Program-made: the position numbers and the translations under genes | Notes under the pieces: model-generated | The model's database searches: none | Told to the model about the DNA's origin: nothing | What the model saw: the letters and a program-made list of their open reading frames with translations, nothing else | Assembly (NCBI RefSeq): GCF_023091245.1 | Contig: NZ_JAHWXN010000001.1 | Coordinates: 992,001-1,056,000, forward strand | Source: Microbacterium croceum | Lineage (GTDB): Bacteria; Actinomycetota; Actinomycetes; Actinomycetales; Microbacteriaceae | Direction: 5' to 3' | Length of the DNA stretch: 64,000 bases | Shown here: positions 9,060 to 18,102 of the stretch, piece by piece | How the letters are laid out: each line of letters starts with the position of its first letter | How positions within the stretch are numbered: the stretch's first letter is position 1

Positions 9060-9503
9060 ATGGGCTATCTCGTCGACGACTCGCGCGATCGTATCGACCC
9101 GGATGCGGTCTGGGCCGCGCTGCGCGAGGCGTACTGGGGGAAGTGGCGCAGTCGAGAGGATGTCGAGACCCAGATCCGTGAGGCGTGGCGGGTCATCGGC
9201 GTGTACGACGAAGAGACCGGCGTGCAGGTCGGCTTCGCCCGTGCGGTGTCGGACGGCCTCGGTTTCGCGTATCTCGCCGACGTCATCGTGGCCGAGGGGC
9301 ACCGGGGGAACGGCCTGGGCAAGCGGATCGTCCAGGCGATGATCGACGACGGTCCCGGAGCCCACTTCCGGTGGACGCTGTTCACGAGCGATGCGCACGG
9401 TCTGTACGAGCAGTTCGGCTTCGAGGCTCCCGACCGCACCGCACTGGTGCGTCCGGCGCCGGCGCTTCCGGTCCACCCGACGCAGGCGCCTGCCGACCGC
9501 TGA
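9060..9503 (+). CDS. GNAT-family N-acetyltransferase
   Basis: A 147-residue acetyl-CoA-dependent acetyltransferase. Motif A, VIVAEGHRGNGLGKRIVQAM, carries the R-G-N-G-L-G pyrophosphate loop, and YEQFGFE near the C-terminus is the usual motif B region. It resembles the small single-domain GNATs that acetylate amines or protein side chains; the substrate cannot be inferred. It ends seven bases before the convergent haem ATPase gene. Confidence 0.88.
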   Translation: MGYLVDDSRDRIDPDAVWAALREAYWGKWRSREDVETQIREAWRVIGVYDEETGVQVGFARAVSDGLGFAYLADVIVAEGHRGNGLGKRIVQAMIDDGPGAHFRWTLFTSDAHGLYEQFGFEAPDRTALVRPAPALPVHPTQAPADR

Positions 9504-9509
9504 CCCTGC

Positions 9510-10283
9510 TCAGCGTCGCGCGACCACCAACGGCACACCGGTCGTGGGGTGCGGGAAGACGTCGACGGACTGGCCGTACACCGCCTCGATCCGCTCCGCC
9601 GTGAGCACCTCCGCCGCCGTCCCTGAGGCCGCGACCCTGCCGCCCGCGAGCAGGGTGACCCGGTCGGCGTGGGCGAGAGCCGCGTTGAGGTCGTGCAGCA
9701 CGATGGCCACGGCGGTCCCGGCATCCGCCTGCGCTCTGATCAGCCGCATGACGTCTTCGTGATGCTTGAGGTCGAGCGCCGCGGTCGGCTCGTCGAGCAG
9801 CAGGATGCCGGTGTCCTGCGCGAGCACGCGTGCCAGGGCGACGCGGGCGCGCTCGCCGCCGGACAGCGAGGTCACCGGACGCGACGCGAGGGGCGCGACC
9901 TCGGTCGCGGTCATCGCCGCGGCGACGAGCTCATCGTCCTGCGCGGCGGACTCGGTGCGGGCCCAGGGCGCACGGCCCATCCGCACGACCTGCTCGGCGG
10001 TGAACGGGAACGACACCGCGTTCTCCTGCAGCAGCACGGCGCGCGCGCGGGCGAGCGCCGGGGGGCGGATGCCGGCGATCGGCGCCTCGTCGAGGGTGAC
10101 CGCTCCGGTCTGCGCGGCGACGTCGCCGGCGAGCACGCCGAAGAGCGTCGACTTGCCGGCGCCGTTCGGTCCGACCAGCGCATGGATCTCTCCCGCGCGG
10201 ATGTCGATCGCGGCGTCGTCGAGGATGGCTCTCCCTCCGCCGACGCGCACCGTGAGCCCCGTGCCGCGCAGTCGCACGCTCAT
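9510..10283 (-). CDS. hmuV: Haem ABC importer ATPase
   Basis: A 257-residue ATPase of the FepC/HmuV class: Walker A GPNGAGKST, signature SLSGGERARVALA, Walker B ILLLDEPTAALD, H-loop VLHDLNAALAHADRV. It drives haem or chelate uptake with the permease and binding protein encoded upstream. The frame is open far upstream but the protein starts at MSVRLRGTG, the ATG at 10281-10283, overlapping the permease stop by ATGA. Third gene of hmuTUV. The haem assignment rests on the adjacent HtaA protein. Confidence 0.9.
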   Translation of the reverse strand: MSVRLRGTGLTVRVGGGRAILDDAAIDIRAGEIHALVGPNGAGKSTLFGVLAGDVAAQTGAVTLDEAPIAGIRPPALARARAVLLQENAVSFPFTAEQVVRMGRAPWARTESAAQDDELVAAAMTATEVAPLASRPVTSLSGGERARVALARVLAQDTGILLLDEPTAALDLKHHEDVMRLIRAQADAGTAVAIVLHDLNAALAHADRVTLLAGGRVAASGTAAEVLTAERIEAVYGQSVDVFPHPTTGVPLVVARR

Positions 10284-11353
10284 GCCCAGCCTCCCGAACG
10301 GCGCCGCGTGCGCACGAGCAGCCAGAGGAAGAAGGGACCGCCGACGAGTGAGGTGATCATGCCGATCGGCATGTCGGCCAGGGGGACAGCGGTGCGGGCG
10401 ACGAGATCGGCGACCGCGATCAGCAGCGCTCCACCGAACGCCGAGGCGACCATCAGCGGCAGGTGCGCGGGGCCGATGATCATGCGCATCAGGTGCGGGA
10501 CGACGAGGCCGGCGAAACCGATGATCCCGGCGAAGGCGACCGCCGCGCACACCAGGATCGCGACCGTCACGATCACGACCATGCGCAGCAGCTCCACGTT
10601 CACGCCGAGATGTCTGGCCGTGCGCTCGCCGAGGGCGAAGAGGTCGAGCTGCGGCGAGACGACCAGCGCGATCACGATGCCGATCGCGACGAGCGGAGCG
10701 ACGAGGGCGACGTTCGACCACAGCGCGCCGTTGAGCGAGCCGAGCTGCCAGAACACGATCTGCTCGCGCGTGGAGGTCGTGCCGAGGAACGTGAGGAAGG
10801 CCATGCCGGCACCCGCGATCGCGTTGATGGCGATGCCGGTGAGCAGAAGCGTGACGACCTCGGTGCGTCCGCCCGATCGGCTGATGAAGTAGACCGCGAG
10901 CACCGCGATGAGACCGCCGAGGAACGCGAAGAGCGGCGTCGTCCACATCCCGAGCGACGCGATGCCGAACGTGATGCTGGCCGCGGCGCCCAGTGCGGCG
11001 CCGGAGGAGACGCCGACCACGCCGGCGTCCGCGAGCGGGTTGCCGAAGATCGCCTGCATGAGCACGCCCGAGACCGCGAGCGCGGCGCCGACCAGCAGGC
11101 CCAGCACCAACCGGGGGAGGCGCAGGTTGTAGATCACGCCGTAGTCGGTCGCCGATGAGGGAGCCCAGGCCGTGTCGATGCCGATGCCGCGCAGCAGCAC
11201 CCCGATCAGATCGGTGGGTGAGAGCGAGTACTGGCCGCTCGTGATCGACACGACGCAGGTGATCGCGAGTGCCACGAGCAGCCCGCTCGTGACCAAGGTG
11301 AACCGCAGTGTGCGGTGCGTGGCGGGCGTGGAGGTGACGACCTCTCCGGTCAT
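10280..11353 (-). CDS. hmuU: Haem ABC importer permease (FecCD family)
   Basis: A 357-residue membrane protein with about nine or ten hydrophobic segments. FecCD features include LRLPRLVLGLLVGAALAVSG, NPLADAGVVGVSSGAALGA and a C-terminal GLVVPHLMR segment. It forms the transmembrane channel of the haem importer. Both ends overlap neighbouring genes by four bases, so hmuT, hmuU and hmuV are translationally coupled. Confidence 0.92.
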   Translation of the reverse strand: MTGEVVTSTPATHRTLRFTLVTSGLLVALAITCVVSITSGQYSLSPTDLIGVLLRGIGIDTAWAPSSATDYGVIYNLRLPRLVLGLLVGAALAVSGVLMQAIFGNPLADAGVVGVSSGAALGAAASITFGIASLGMWTTPLFAFLGGLIAVLAVYFISRSGGRTEVVTLLLTGIAINAIAGAGMAFLTFLGTTSTREQIVFWQLGSLNGALWSNVALVAPLVAIGIVIALVVSPQLDLFALGERTARHLGVNVELLRMVVIVTVAILVCAAVAFAGIIGFAGLVVPHLMRMIIGPAHLPLMVASAFGGALLIAVADLVARTAVPLADMPIGMITSLVGGPFFLWLLVRTRRRSGGWA

Positions 11354-12471
11354 TTCTCGGACTCGGCTGTCGAGTGTCCTGGTGCGTACAGCGCGCGGGC
11401 GATCGCTCCGATCACCTCGGCGGACCGGGGCCCGAAGCTCAGGATCTCGCTGTCGGCCATGTCGATCACGCGGCGGTTGATGCCGGCGGGTGTCTCGGCG
11501 ACGGCGGGCACGCGCTCGATCAGGCCGTCGATACCGCCGACCGACTCGAGCCCGTCGGTCATCATCACCAGCACGTCGGGACGAGCGGCGACGAGCGCCT
11601 CGGCGGTCATGGGCTTCATGCCCTCCCAGCCGATCTCGGCGGCGACATCCACTCCGCCGACGGCGTCGATGAGGGAGTCGGCGCCGGAGTCCTCGCCGAA
11701 GATGTAGTACACGTTCGCGCTGCCGCGCACGTAGAGGAACAGCATCCGTGCGCGGTCCTCTTCGTCGGCGGGGACGACGTCGGCGATCTCGGCGAGCGTC
11801 TCGTCGACCGCGGCGTCGAGTCGCGCGATGAGCGCCTCTCCGCGGCTGGGCACGCCGAGTGCCGTGGCGATCTCGGTCACGAGCTCGTCGGTGGTGTCGA
11901 GGCGGCGGTCGCTGGAGATCACGACGACGGTGATGCCGGCGTCACGCAGCTGCTGGCGGATCTCCTTCGGGCCGATCGTGGTGTCGGTGAGGATGACGGT
12001 CGGCGCGAGTTCCAGGATGGCCTCGGCGTTGAGCGTGTGCCCGGTCTTGGTGACGACGGGCAGGTCCTCGGTGCCGGCGAAGACGGTGGACGAGTCACGG
12101 CCCACGACCTGGTCGCCGAGCCCGAGGGCGAACACGGTCGAGGCGATGGTGCCGGAGATGTCGATCGGGAGGATGCGGTCGACGTCGGTGATCTCGATCT
12201 CGCGGCCTTCGCTGTCGGTCACGGTCACCGGCAGCACGGGAGCGGTGTCGTCGTCGACCGGCGTGATGGCATGGCTCGAGAGGCAGGCGGTCGAGGGGCC
12301 GGTATGCCCGCGGACATCGTCTACCAGGTCGAGGGAGGCGAGCGGGACGGATGCCTGCGGGCAGCTGTCTTCCCCGGCGGACGAAGGTGCTGCGGTCGCG
12401 CCCGGCTCCGCGCACGCGGTGAGACCGACGGCGAGAGCGGCGACGAAGAGGGCGGAGAGGACGCGGCGCAT
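11350..12471 (-). CDS. hmuT: Haem-binding lipoprotein of the ABC importer
   Basis: A 373-residue substrate-binding lipoprotein: MRRVLSALFVAALAVGLTAC, with Cys20 the lipidation site. The mature protein has a class III (periplasmic chelate-binding) fold: VDRILPIDISGTIASTVFAL, LELAPTVILTD, and a C-terminal IGAIARALYAPG. It passes haem to HmuU. The N-terminal extension of about 60 residues before the fold contains two Cys. A DtxR-like box begins on the first base of its start codon, indicating iron repression. Its neighbour HtaA fits the Corynebacterium haem locus arrangement. Confidence 0.92.
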   Translation of the reverse strand: MRRVLSALFVAALAVGLTACAEPGATAAPSSAGEDSCPQASVPLASLDLVDDVRGHTGPSTACLSSHAITPVDDDTAPVLPVTVTDSEGREIEITDVDRILPIDISGTIASTVFALGLGDQVVGRDSSTVFAGTEDLPVVTKTGHTLNAEAILELAPTVILTDTTIGPKEIRQQLRDAGITVVVISSDRRLDTTDELVTEIATALGVPSRGEALIARLDAAVDETLAEIADVVPADEEDRARMLFLYVRGSANVYYIFGEDSGADSLIDAVGGVDVAAEIGWEGMKPMTAEALVAARPDVLVMMTDGLESVGGIDGLIERVPAVAETPAGINRRVIDMADSEILSFGPRSAEVIGAIARALYAPGHSTAESEK

Positions 12472-12489
12472 TAGGCAAGGCTATCCTAA
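12471..12489. promoter_or_regulatory. DtxR/IdeR-like iron box at hmuT
   Basis: TTAGGCAAGGCTATCCTAA matches the known DtxR consensus TTAGGTTAGSCTAACCTAA at 16 of 19 positions. It abuts the hmuT start codon, so bound repressor would cover the start region and any closely placed -10 (TAGGAT on the minus strand, within the box). Confidence 0.8.
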
Positions 12490-12492
12490 AAC

Positions 12493-12522
12493 TTGACGCA
12501 CTCTCCTGTGCGCCCCTACGCT
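12493..12522 (+). promoter_or_regulatory. Probable promoter of the HtaA gene
   Basis: TTGACG (12493-12498) and TACGCT (12517-12522) are spaced by 18 bp upstream of the HtaA-protein gene. The expected start of transcription lies just before the second iron box. Confidence 0.5.
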
Positions 12523-12539
12523 CGGGAAGGGCGGCTTGC

Positions 12540-12558
12540 TTAGCTAAGCCTAACCAAA
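12540..12558. promoter_or_regulatory. DtxR/IdeR-like iron box at the HtaA gene
   Basis: TTAGCTAAGCCTAACCAAA matches the DtxR consensus at 16 of 19 positions. It sits about 80 bp upstream of the HtaA start and downstream of the -10 proposed at 12517-12522, a position suited to repression of that gene. Confidence 0.78.
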
Positions 12559-12635
12559 ATCAAACCTTCGCCCGACTGCATTGCGGCACCGCCGGCGCGC
12601 GTCCTCGGCCGCGTGCCCGGGGGCCGTGGAGAATC

Positions 12636-15600
12636 GTGAACGACACAGCCATCGCATCCCCAGGGAGCACTCGCCTACGCGTCCTGCTCGCTGCCCTCGT
12701 CTCCTTCCTCCTCATCGCCGCCGGCGCGGTGATCGCTCCGCCCGCACATGCGGCCGGAGGTACGGTCACCGCCGGCGTCACCTCCGCCAGCTCCTCGGGC
12801 GTGAGCGTGCAGGTGCAGGCCAGCGGCCTCCCCGACGTCGCCGGCGCGTATGCGGCGCTCATCGTGAAGGGCACGGAGGGCGGACTCACCGGTGCCGGTG
12901 GCTACGCCGCCTTCGCCATGCCGTTCCCGGCCGTCGCCGCAGGGGCGACCTCGTTCACGCTGACCGCGCCCGCCGGTTCGCTGGACCGCACGAAGGTGTA
13001 CGAGGTGCTCGTCTGGAAGCAGCACTCGAACCCCGATGCCTCCACCATCTACGGTCGTGGCGACGTCGCGATCTCCTCGGGGCAGTGGGATGCCGTCTTC
13101 GGTGCGGAGACCACCGAGCCGGGCACCGACCCCGGAACCGAGCCTGGTACCGACCCGGGCACGGACCCCGGTACCGACCCGGGCACCGACCCCGGAACCG
13201 ACCCTGGTACCGACCCGGGCACGGACCCCGGTACCGACCCGGGCACGGACCCCGGAACCGACCCGGGCACGGACCCCGGCACCGACCCGGGCACCGACCC
13301 TGGCACCGACCCGGGCACGGATCCGGAGCCGGCCGATGCGTCGATCTCGGTGTTCCTGGCGGATGGCGTGACGCCGGCTGCGGGTGTGGCGTTGAAGGCG
13401 GGCGACAAGGTCGTGGTGAAGGGGTCGGGGTATGACCCGACAGCGAATGTGGGTGGTCGGGGTGTTCCGATCCCGGCGAACCTTCCGCAGGGCACGTATG
13501 TGGTGTTCGGCAACTTCGCCGCGACGTGGCAGCCGTCCGCGGGGGCGGCGTCGTCTGCCCGGTCGGTGGGCGCGCAGGTGTGGGCGCTGTCGGAGGGCGT
13601 GCTGAACCAGGTGCCCTCGCAGTACCAGAACGCGATCCGTGCGCAGTGGGTGGACATCGCCGATGACGGCACGTTCACCGCGACCCTGACGTTGAAGGAT
13701 GCCGCGGCGACTCCCGGCTCCTACGGTGTGTACACCTATCCGGCCGGTGGCGTCTCGAACCCCGACCAGGAACGCAGCGTCGCCCTCGACTACTCGGTTG
13801 CGCCGGTCGTCACCGCCTCGGTGAAGTCCGCGACGGCGGAGGACGGCCTGACGGTCACGGCATCCGGTAAGAACCTCGGCGCGATCACGGGGGCGTACGT
13901 CGCGCTGATCGAGTCCGGCACGGAGGGGGATGTCACCGGCAGCAGCGGCTTCTTCGCGATGCAGTTCGTGCGCAGCATCTCGGGTGGCGCGTTCAGCGTC
14001 GACCTCACTGCGGCGGCCGACGCGCTCGACCGCACCACGTCCTACGAGGTGATCGCGTGGCAGCAGCACACCAATCCGAGCGCCTCGACGATCTACGCCC
14101 GCTCCGCGGTCGCGATCAGCGACGCGCAGTGGACGGCTCTTCAGCCTGAGCCCGGTCCCGCGGTCATCACTTCGGTGAAGTCGGCGACGGCGAAGGGCGG
14201 CCTGACGGTGACGGCATCCGGGAGGAATCTCGGCACGATCGCGGGCGCCTATGTCGCACTGATCGAGTCCGGCACCGAGGCGGATGTCACCGCCGGCGGT
14301 GGATTCCTCGCGATGAAGTACGTGCAGAAGGTCGCGTTCGGCGCGTTCTCGGTCGACCTCACGACCGCAGCGAAGACGCTCGACCGCACGAAGTCGTACG
14401 AGGTCATCGTGTGGCAGCAGCACTCCCTGCCCACCGCCGACACGATCTACGCGCGTTCGACGGTGGCGATCACCCCGGCGCAGTGGGACACGCTGTTCGA
14501 CATCACGAAGCCCGAGACGCCCACCACGCCCGTGACCCCGCCGGCGAACGTGCCGGGCGGTTCGCTCCGCTGGGCGATCTCCTCGTCGTTCACGGACTAC
14601 ATCACGAGCGACATCGCCAAGGGCGCCATCGACGTCTCGAACGGCGCGACCCGCTCGGGTGGTCAGTTCCAGTTCGGCCAGACGGTCGGCGGCGACTACG
14701 ACACCAGGACGGGACTCGGTTCGGTGGTGTACCGCGGCTCGGTGCGCTTCACCGGCCACAACGGCGTCCTCGACGTCACGGTCGCGAATCCGCAGATCCG
14801 CATCACATCCGCAGCAGCCGCGACGCTGTACGTGTCGAGCGGTGGTGCGCAGGTCGCGTTCGCGACGGTCGACCTCTCTCGTGCCGCGCGCACGACGGCG
14901 AACGGCGCGGTGACCTACACCGCGGCGCCGACCGCGCTGACGGATGCTGGTCGCGACCGTGTGCTGTCGGGCTACTCGACGGTGCTGAACCCGGTCACCT
15001 TCACGATCGGCTCGGTGGCGGCGGCGCCCTCGGGCACGACAGGCACGGTGGCTGCGGCGGTGGTGAAGGCGAAGCCGACGCTCCCCGCCACCCCGCCGAG
15101 CGCCGAGGGCATCGTGATCGACGACGACAACCTCGCCGCCCTCGAGTCCGGACTCCCGGCGACGATCTCGGCATCCGGGTTCCAGGCGAACGAAGAGGGC
15201 ATCAAGGTCGTCGTCTACTCGACACCGGTGCTGCTCGACACGGTGAAGGCGGATGCCGATGGCGTCGCCACCTGGACGGGCACGCTGCCGGCGAGCCTGG
15301 AAGACGGCGCGCACACGCTGACCCTGCAAGGGTCGGTCGACCGCGGACTGGCGTTCACGCTGACCCGCGCGACGACCGTGATCGGCGCCTGCACGGTCGA
15401 GGATGCCACGCTCAAGTGGGGCTACAAGGAGTCGTTCCGCACCTACATCGAGGGCATCGCGAAGGGCGGCTGGACTCTCACCGACGTCGCCTACCAGTAC
15501 CCCGACTATGTGTGGGAGAACGGCACCGGCTCGTTCGACGACGAGTCCCTCACAGGCCTGGTGACCTACGGCGGCAGCATCACCTTCACGGGCCACGACG

Positions 15601-16097
15601 GCGCGCTGAACACGACGCTGGCGAACGCCCGGATCGAGCTGGCCGGTGACACCGGCTATCTCGTGTTCGATGTGACCGGCACCACGCAGGACGGCGCGAG
15701 CGTCGACCAGAAGGGTGTGCGTCTCGCGGAGTTCGGTCTCGGAGACGCGGCCGTCGTCGACGGCGTGCTGTCGCTCGACGCGATCCCGACCACCCTCACC
15801 GATGCCGGCTCCGCCGCGTTCGGCACCTACGCGGCGGGCGAAGACCTCGACCCGGTGACCGCGGTGATCCCGGTCGATGCGGAGTGCGGCGTCGCAGTGG
15901 AGGAGGAGCCCGCGGCTGAGTCCGGGGCCTCCACTGCCGTCAGCGCGGTGACGACTCCGGCCGACTCCGAGGATGCCCCGGTGTGGCCCTGGCTCGTCGG
16001 CGGACTGGTCGTCGTCGCTCTGGCCGCCGGCGGTGGCGTGCTCATCGCCCGCCGCTCCAAGAAGGACGAGACGGCCGAGGTGACCACCGAGGTCTGA
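12636..16097 (+). CDS. Cell-surface haem-binding protein with two HtaA domains
   Basis: A 1153-residue exported protein predicted to take haem at the cell surface and pass it to HmuT. Order: signal peptide (1-40, ending AHAA); repeat domain 1 (about 44-160); a spacer of 17 PGTD-type repeats (162-229); an Ig-like-sized domain (about 232-388); repeat domains 2 and 3 (about 391-504, 509-623), sharing LDRTxxYEV and TIYxRxxVAI; HtaA domain 1 (about 642-793); linker domain; HtaA domain 2 (about 918-1080); a C-terminal membrane helix (about 1115-1137) and a basic tail. Both HtaA domains show a Tyr (FTDYI, FRTYI) and a His (FTGHNG, FTGHDG) at places corresponding to the conserved haem-ligand region of corynebacterial HtaA (alignment by eye). 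GTG start behind GGAG. Confidence 0.9.
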   Translation: MNDTAIASPGSTRLRVLLAALVSFLLIAAGAVIAPPAHAAGGTVTAGVTSASSSGVSVQVQASGLPDVAGAYAALIVKGTEGGLTGAGGYAAFAMPFPAVAAGATSFTLTAPAGSLDRTKVYEVLVWKQHSNPDASTIYGRGDVAISSGQWDAVFGAETTEPGTDPGTEPGTDPGTDPGTDPGTDPGTDPGTDPGTDPGTDPGTDPGTDPGTDPGTDPGTDPGTDPGTDPEPADASISVFLADGVTPAAGVALKAGDKVVVKGSGYDPTANVGGRGVPIPANLPQGTYVVFGNFAATWQPSAGAASSARSVGAQVWALSEGVLNQVPSQYQNAIRAQWVDIADDGTFTATLTLKDAAATPGSYGVYTYPAGGVSNPDQERSVALDYSVAPVVTASVKSATAEDGLTVTASGKNLGAITGAYVALIESGTEGDVTGSSGFFAMQFVRSISGGAFSVDLTAAADALDRTTSYEVIAWQQHTNPSASTIYARSAVAISDAQWTALQPEPGPAVITSVKSATAKGGLTVTASGRNLGTIAGAYVALIESGTEADVTAGGGFLAMKYVQKVAFGAFSVDLTTAAKTLDRTKSYEVIVWQQHSLPTADTIYARSTVAITPAQWDTLFDITKPETPTTPVTPPANVPGGSLRWAISSSFTDYITSDIAKGAIDVSNGATRSGGQFQFGQTVGGDYDTRTGLGSVVYRGSVRFTGHNGVLDVTVANPQIRITSAAAATLYVSSGGAQVAFATVDLSRAARTTANGAVTYTAAPTALTDAGRDRVLSGYSTVLNPVTFTIGSVAAAPSGTTGTVAAAVVKAKPTLPATPPSAEGIVIDDDNLAALESGLPATISASGFQANEEGIKVVVYSTPVLLDTVKADADGVATWTGTLPASLEDGAHTLTLQGSVDRGLAFTLTRATTVIGACTVEDATLKWGYKESFRTYIEGIAKGGWTLTDVAYQYPDYVWENGTGSFDDESLTGLVTYGGSITFTGHDGALNTTLANARIELAGDTGYLVFDVTGTTQDGASVDQKGVRLAEFGLGDAAVVDGVLSLDAIPTTLTDAGSAAFGTYAAGEDLDPVTAVIPVDAECGVAVEEEPAAESGASTAVSAVTTPADSEDAPVWPWLVGGLVVVALAAGGGVLIARRSKKDETAEVTTEV
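13119..13322 (+). repeat. 17 tandem 12-bp repeats encoding PGTD
   Basis: Seventeen consecutive 12-bp units (consensus CCSGGMACCGAC) encode PGTD, with one PGTE. Unit variants alternate in a higher-order pattern, a sign of expansion by slippage or unequal exchange. It forms an extended Pro/Asp-rich stalk; changes by whole units keep the frame. Confidence 0.9.
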
Positions 16098-16113
16098 TCT
16101 CGGACGCAGGACC

Positions 16114-16152
16114 GAACCGCCCTCCCCGCAGCGGACGCGAGGAGGGCGGTTC
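16114..16152 (+). terminator. Terminator hairpin after the HtaA gene
   Basis: Perfect 12-bp arms GAACCGCCCTCC (16114-16125) and its complement (16141-16152) with a 15-nt loop, 17 bp after the stop. The next gene is convergent, so it may serve both. Confidence 0.75.
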
Positions 16153-16178
16153 TCTGTGTGCCGAACGGGTGCCGACTG

Positions 16179-18053
16179 TCAGGCTCCCGGCACCTGCAGC
16201 ACAGTGGTGTTCTCGAGCTTCGGTCCGCGCCACACCGCCGCACGCCGAGGGGTCTGCGCGTCGGAGATCGTGGCACGCAGCACGAGTCCGTTCTTGAGGT
16301 TCTCCAGCCCGAAGTGGGCGCTGGGTTGATCCGACCGCGGGTTCCCGGCCGTCACGCTGATCTTGGTCTTCGCCGCCGTCACGTTGGTTCCCGCGCCGAG
16401 GTAGACGCCGAACCGCGGAGCATCCTCGATGGTGTTGTCGGAGATCGCGATGTTGCGGTGCACCCGTGAGGTGCCCACGGTGTAGGACGAGGTGAAGTGC
16501 TGGAGCATGATCGCGGCCGCCGAGGTCGGCCAGGGTACAAGTGTCTGGTCGAGACAGACCCGGCGGATCTGGTTGCCGCTGACGACGAGGTTCTCGGAGC
16601 CGATGGGGCCTTCGCCGTAGGCCGTGTCGTTCGCGATCCAGATGCCCCAGTTGGTGAGGTCGCTCATCCGGTTGTCGGTGATCACTCCGTTACTGGCCTT
16701 CATCCGCACACCCAGCCCGCGCGACTCCTCGATGACGTTGCCGGTGATCACGAAGCCCGAACCGGAGTAAGAGCGGTTGAAGACGTGATCGCCCGCCGCC
16801 GCGCCGGACACGGCAGACGCGATCGTGACGACCAGGGGAGTCGCGGCGCGCGGATCTCCGTCGACGGCCGTCACGCGGGCCGTGCCGCGCACGGTGCCGT
16901 CGCTCGACTGCACGATCTGGAGGGTATCTCCGACGGCGACTTCGGCAGAACCTCCCGCGAGGTGGAGCTTCTTGCCGCCCTCGCTGAGGGACTGGAGTGC
17001 ACGCAGCTGCGAGTAGACGTTCATGCCGTCGTCGTGCAGCCGCGCGAAACGGTTACCGACGACAGTCGGCCCTCGGCGCCCTCCGTGATGGTGGTACCCG
17101 TCGGCGTTCACGCTGACCCAGCGGCCGGAGCCTGCGCGCACGTCGACCACGGTGCGGCGCAGCACGGTCGCCTCCGAGTTGTTCGAGATGACGGCGGCTC
17201 CGGGGCCGGCGTGGATGATCAGGTCCTTCAGCGTCGTGTCGGCGGACTGGTGCAGGGCGATGGCGTTGCGGTCGCCGCGGTATCCGGTGGCGAAGCCGTC
17301 TCCGATGGCGATGTCGGGCATCCGCCCCCGATGCGCCGTGTCGACGGTGAACGTCCAGCGACCATCGGCGCCGGCCGTAGCGGGGTAGGAGACGGAGAAG
17401 GTCGACTGGACCCCGCGCTTGAAGAGTCCGCTCGCGGCGTCGTGCAGGGTGCCGTATCCGGCCCCGCTGAACAGCGTGCGGTCGGTGAGGGACGGGAACC
17501 CGGACAGGAGCTCGAGCTGGAAGGTGCCGGCTGTCGGATCGACCGCACGAATGATCCCCTGCGTGAAGGGCGGGGTCTCGTAGTCGAGCGTGAGGCCGGT
17601 GACCGTGATCCCGGTCGAGCGAGTGATGGCGATGCCGCCCTTGTGCGGGTCGAGCATGAGCAGCTCGGTCCCGTTGCCGAGCAGTTCGATGCGTGCTGTT
17701 TCGGTGAGTTCGAGGGCGTACCAGGAGGGCGTGCCGTCGTCGCCGATCCGGTAGACGCCGCGGTCGAACAGGACACGCGCGGTGTTCTTGGCGGATGCAG
17801 CGGTCCACGCCACTGCATCAGCGATCGTCCGTCGGATGGCCGGACCGCTGTCTGAGGCGCCGGGTGCGGCACCTCGGGCCGAGACCGGGAAATCCCTGCG
17901 GTTGCCGGCTCCTCCGGCGCGGACGGGGCCGCCGCTCGTGGCGCCCGCCGCCGCCGGGGATGCGGATCCGCCGATGACAGCGAGGCTGCCCGCGCCGACC
18001 GCGGTGCCGATCAGCAGTGTGCGTCGAGTCATCCTCTGTTCTGCGTCGTTCAT
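16179..18053 (-). CDS. Exported right-handed beta-helix protein (putative glycoside hydrolase or lyase), paralog 1
   Basis: A 624-residue Tat-exported protein: MTRRTLLIGTAVGAGSLAVI is a twin-arginine signal, ending near AAA at about residue 36. The body is a Pectin_lyase-fold beta-helix with repeated turns (VVGNRF, ITGNVIEES, VSGNQIRR, ISDNTIEDA). It shares with two other proteins in this window the blocks SVNADGYHHHGGRRGP and LHDDGMNVY, whose Asp pairs resemble catalytic positions in GH110-type beta-helix galactosidases (by memory, not alignment). An A/G-rich linker precedes the fold. It is divergent from the SGNH operon, sharing the dyad at 18103-18139. The substrate is unknown; a secreted polysaccharide-degrading role is inferred. 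Confidence 0.8.
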   Translation of the reverse strand: MNDAEQRMTRRTLLIGTAVGAGSLAVIGGSASPAAAGATSGGPVRAGGAGNRRDFPVSARGAAPGASDSGPAIRRTIADAVAWTAASAKNTARVLFDRGVYRIGDDGTPSWYALELTETARIELLGNGTELLMLDPHKGGIAITRSTGITVTGLTLDYETPPFTQGIIRAVDPTAGTFQLELLSGFPSLTDRTLFSGAGYGTLHDAASGLFKRGVQSTFSVSYPATAGADGRWTFTVDTAHRGRMPDIAIGDGFATGYRGDRNAIALHQSADTTLKDLIIHAGPGAAVISNNSEATVLRRTVVDVRAGSGRWVSVNADGYHHHGGRRGPTVVGNRFARLHDDGMNVYSQLRALQSLSEGGKKLHLAGGSAEVAVGDTLQIVQSSDGTVRGTARVTAVDGDPRAATPLVVTIASAVSGAAAGDHVFNRSYSGSGFVITGNVIEESRGLGVRMKASNGVITDNRMSDLTNWGIWIANDTAYGEGPIGSENLVVSGNQIRRVCLDQTLVPWPTSAAAIMLQHFTSSYTVGTSRVHRNIAISDNTIEDAPRFGVYLGAGTNVTAAKTKISVTAGNPRSDQPSAHFGLENLKNGLVLRATISDAQTPRRAAVWRGPKLENTTVLQVPGA

Positions 18054-18102
18054 GGACTGCCTCCCTCATCGTGGCGACGCGGCCCTGCGGCATCGTTGCC
18101 TG

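Noticed and set aside
9510..10946. Longer HmuV starting inside the permease gene
   Set aside because: The ATPase fold starts at ATG 10283, which overlaps the permease stop in the usual ATGA fashion.
13119..13322. Possible CRISPR array
   Set aside because: Units are 12 bp, contiguous and without spacers, in frame inside a surface-protein gene.
12675..15596. 973-codon open frame antisense to the HtaA gene
   Set aside because: High-GC third-position bias keeps the opposite frame open; composition is Arg/Gly rich and no motif is seen, while the sense frame has clear domains.
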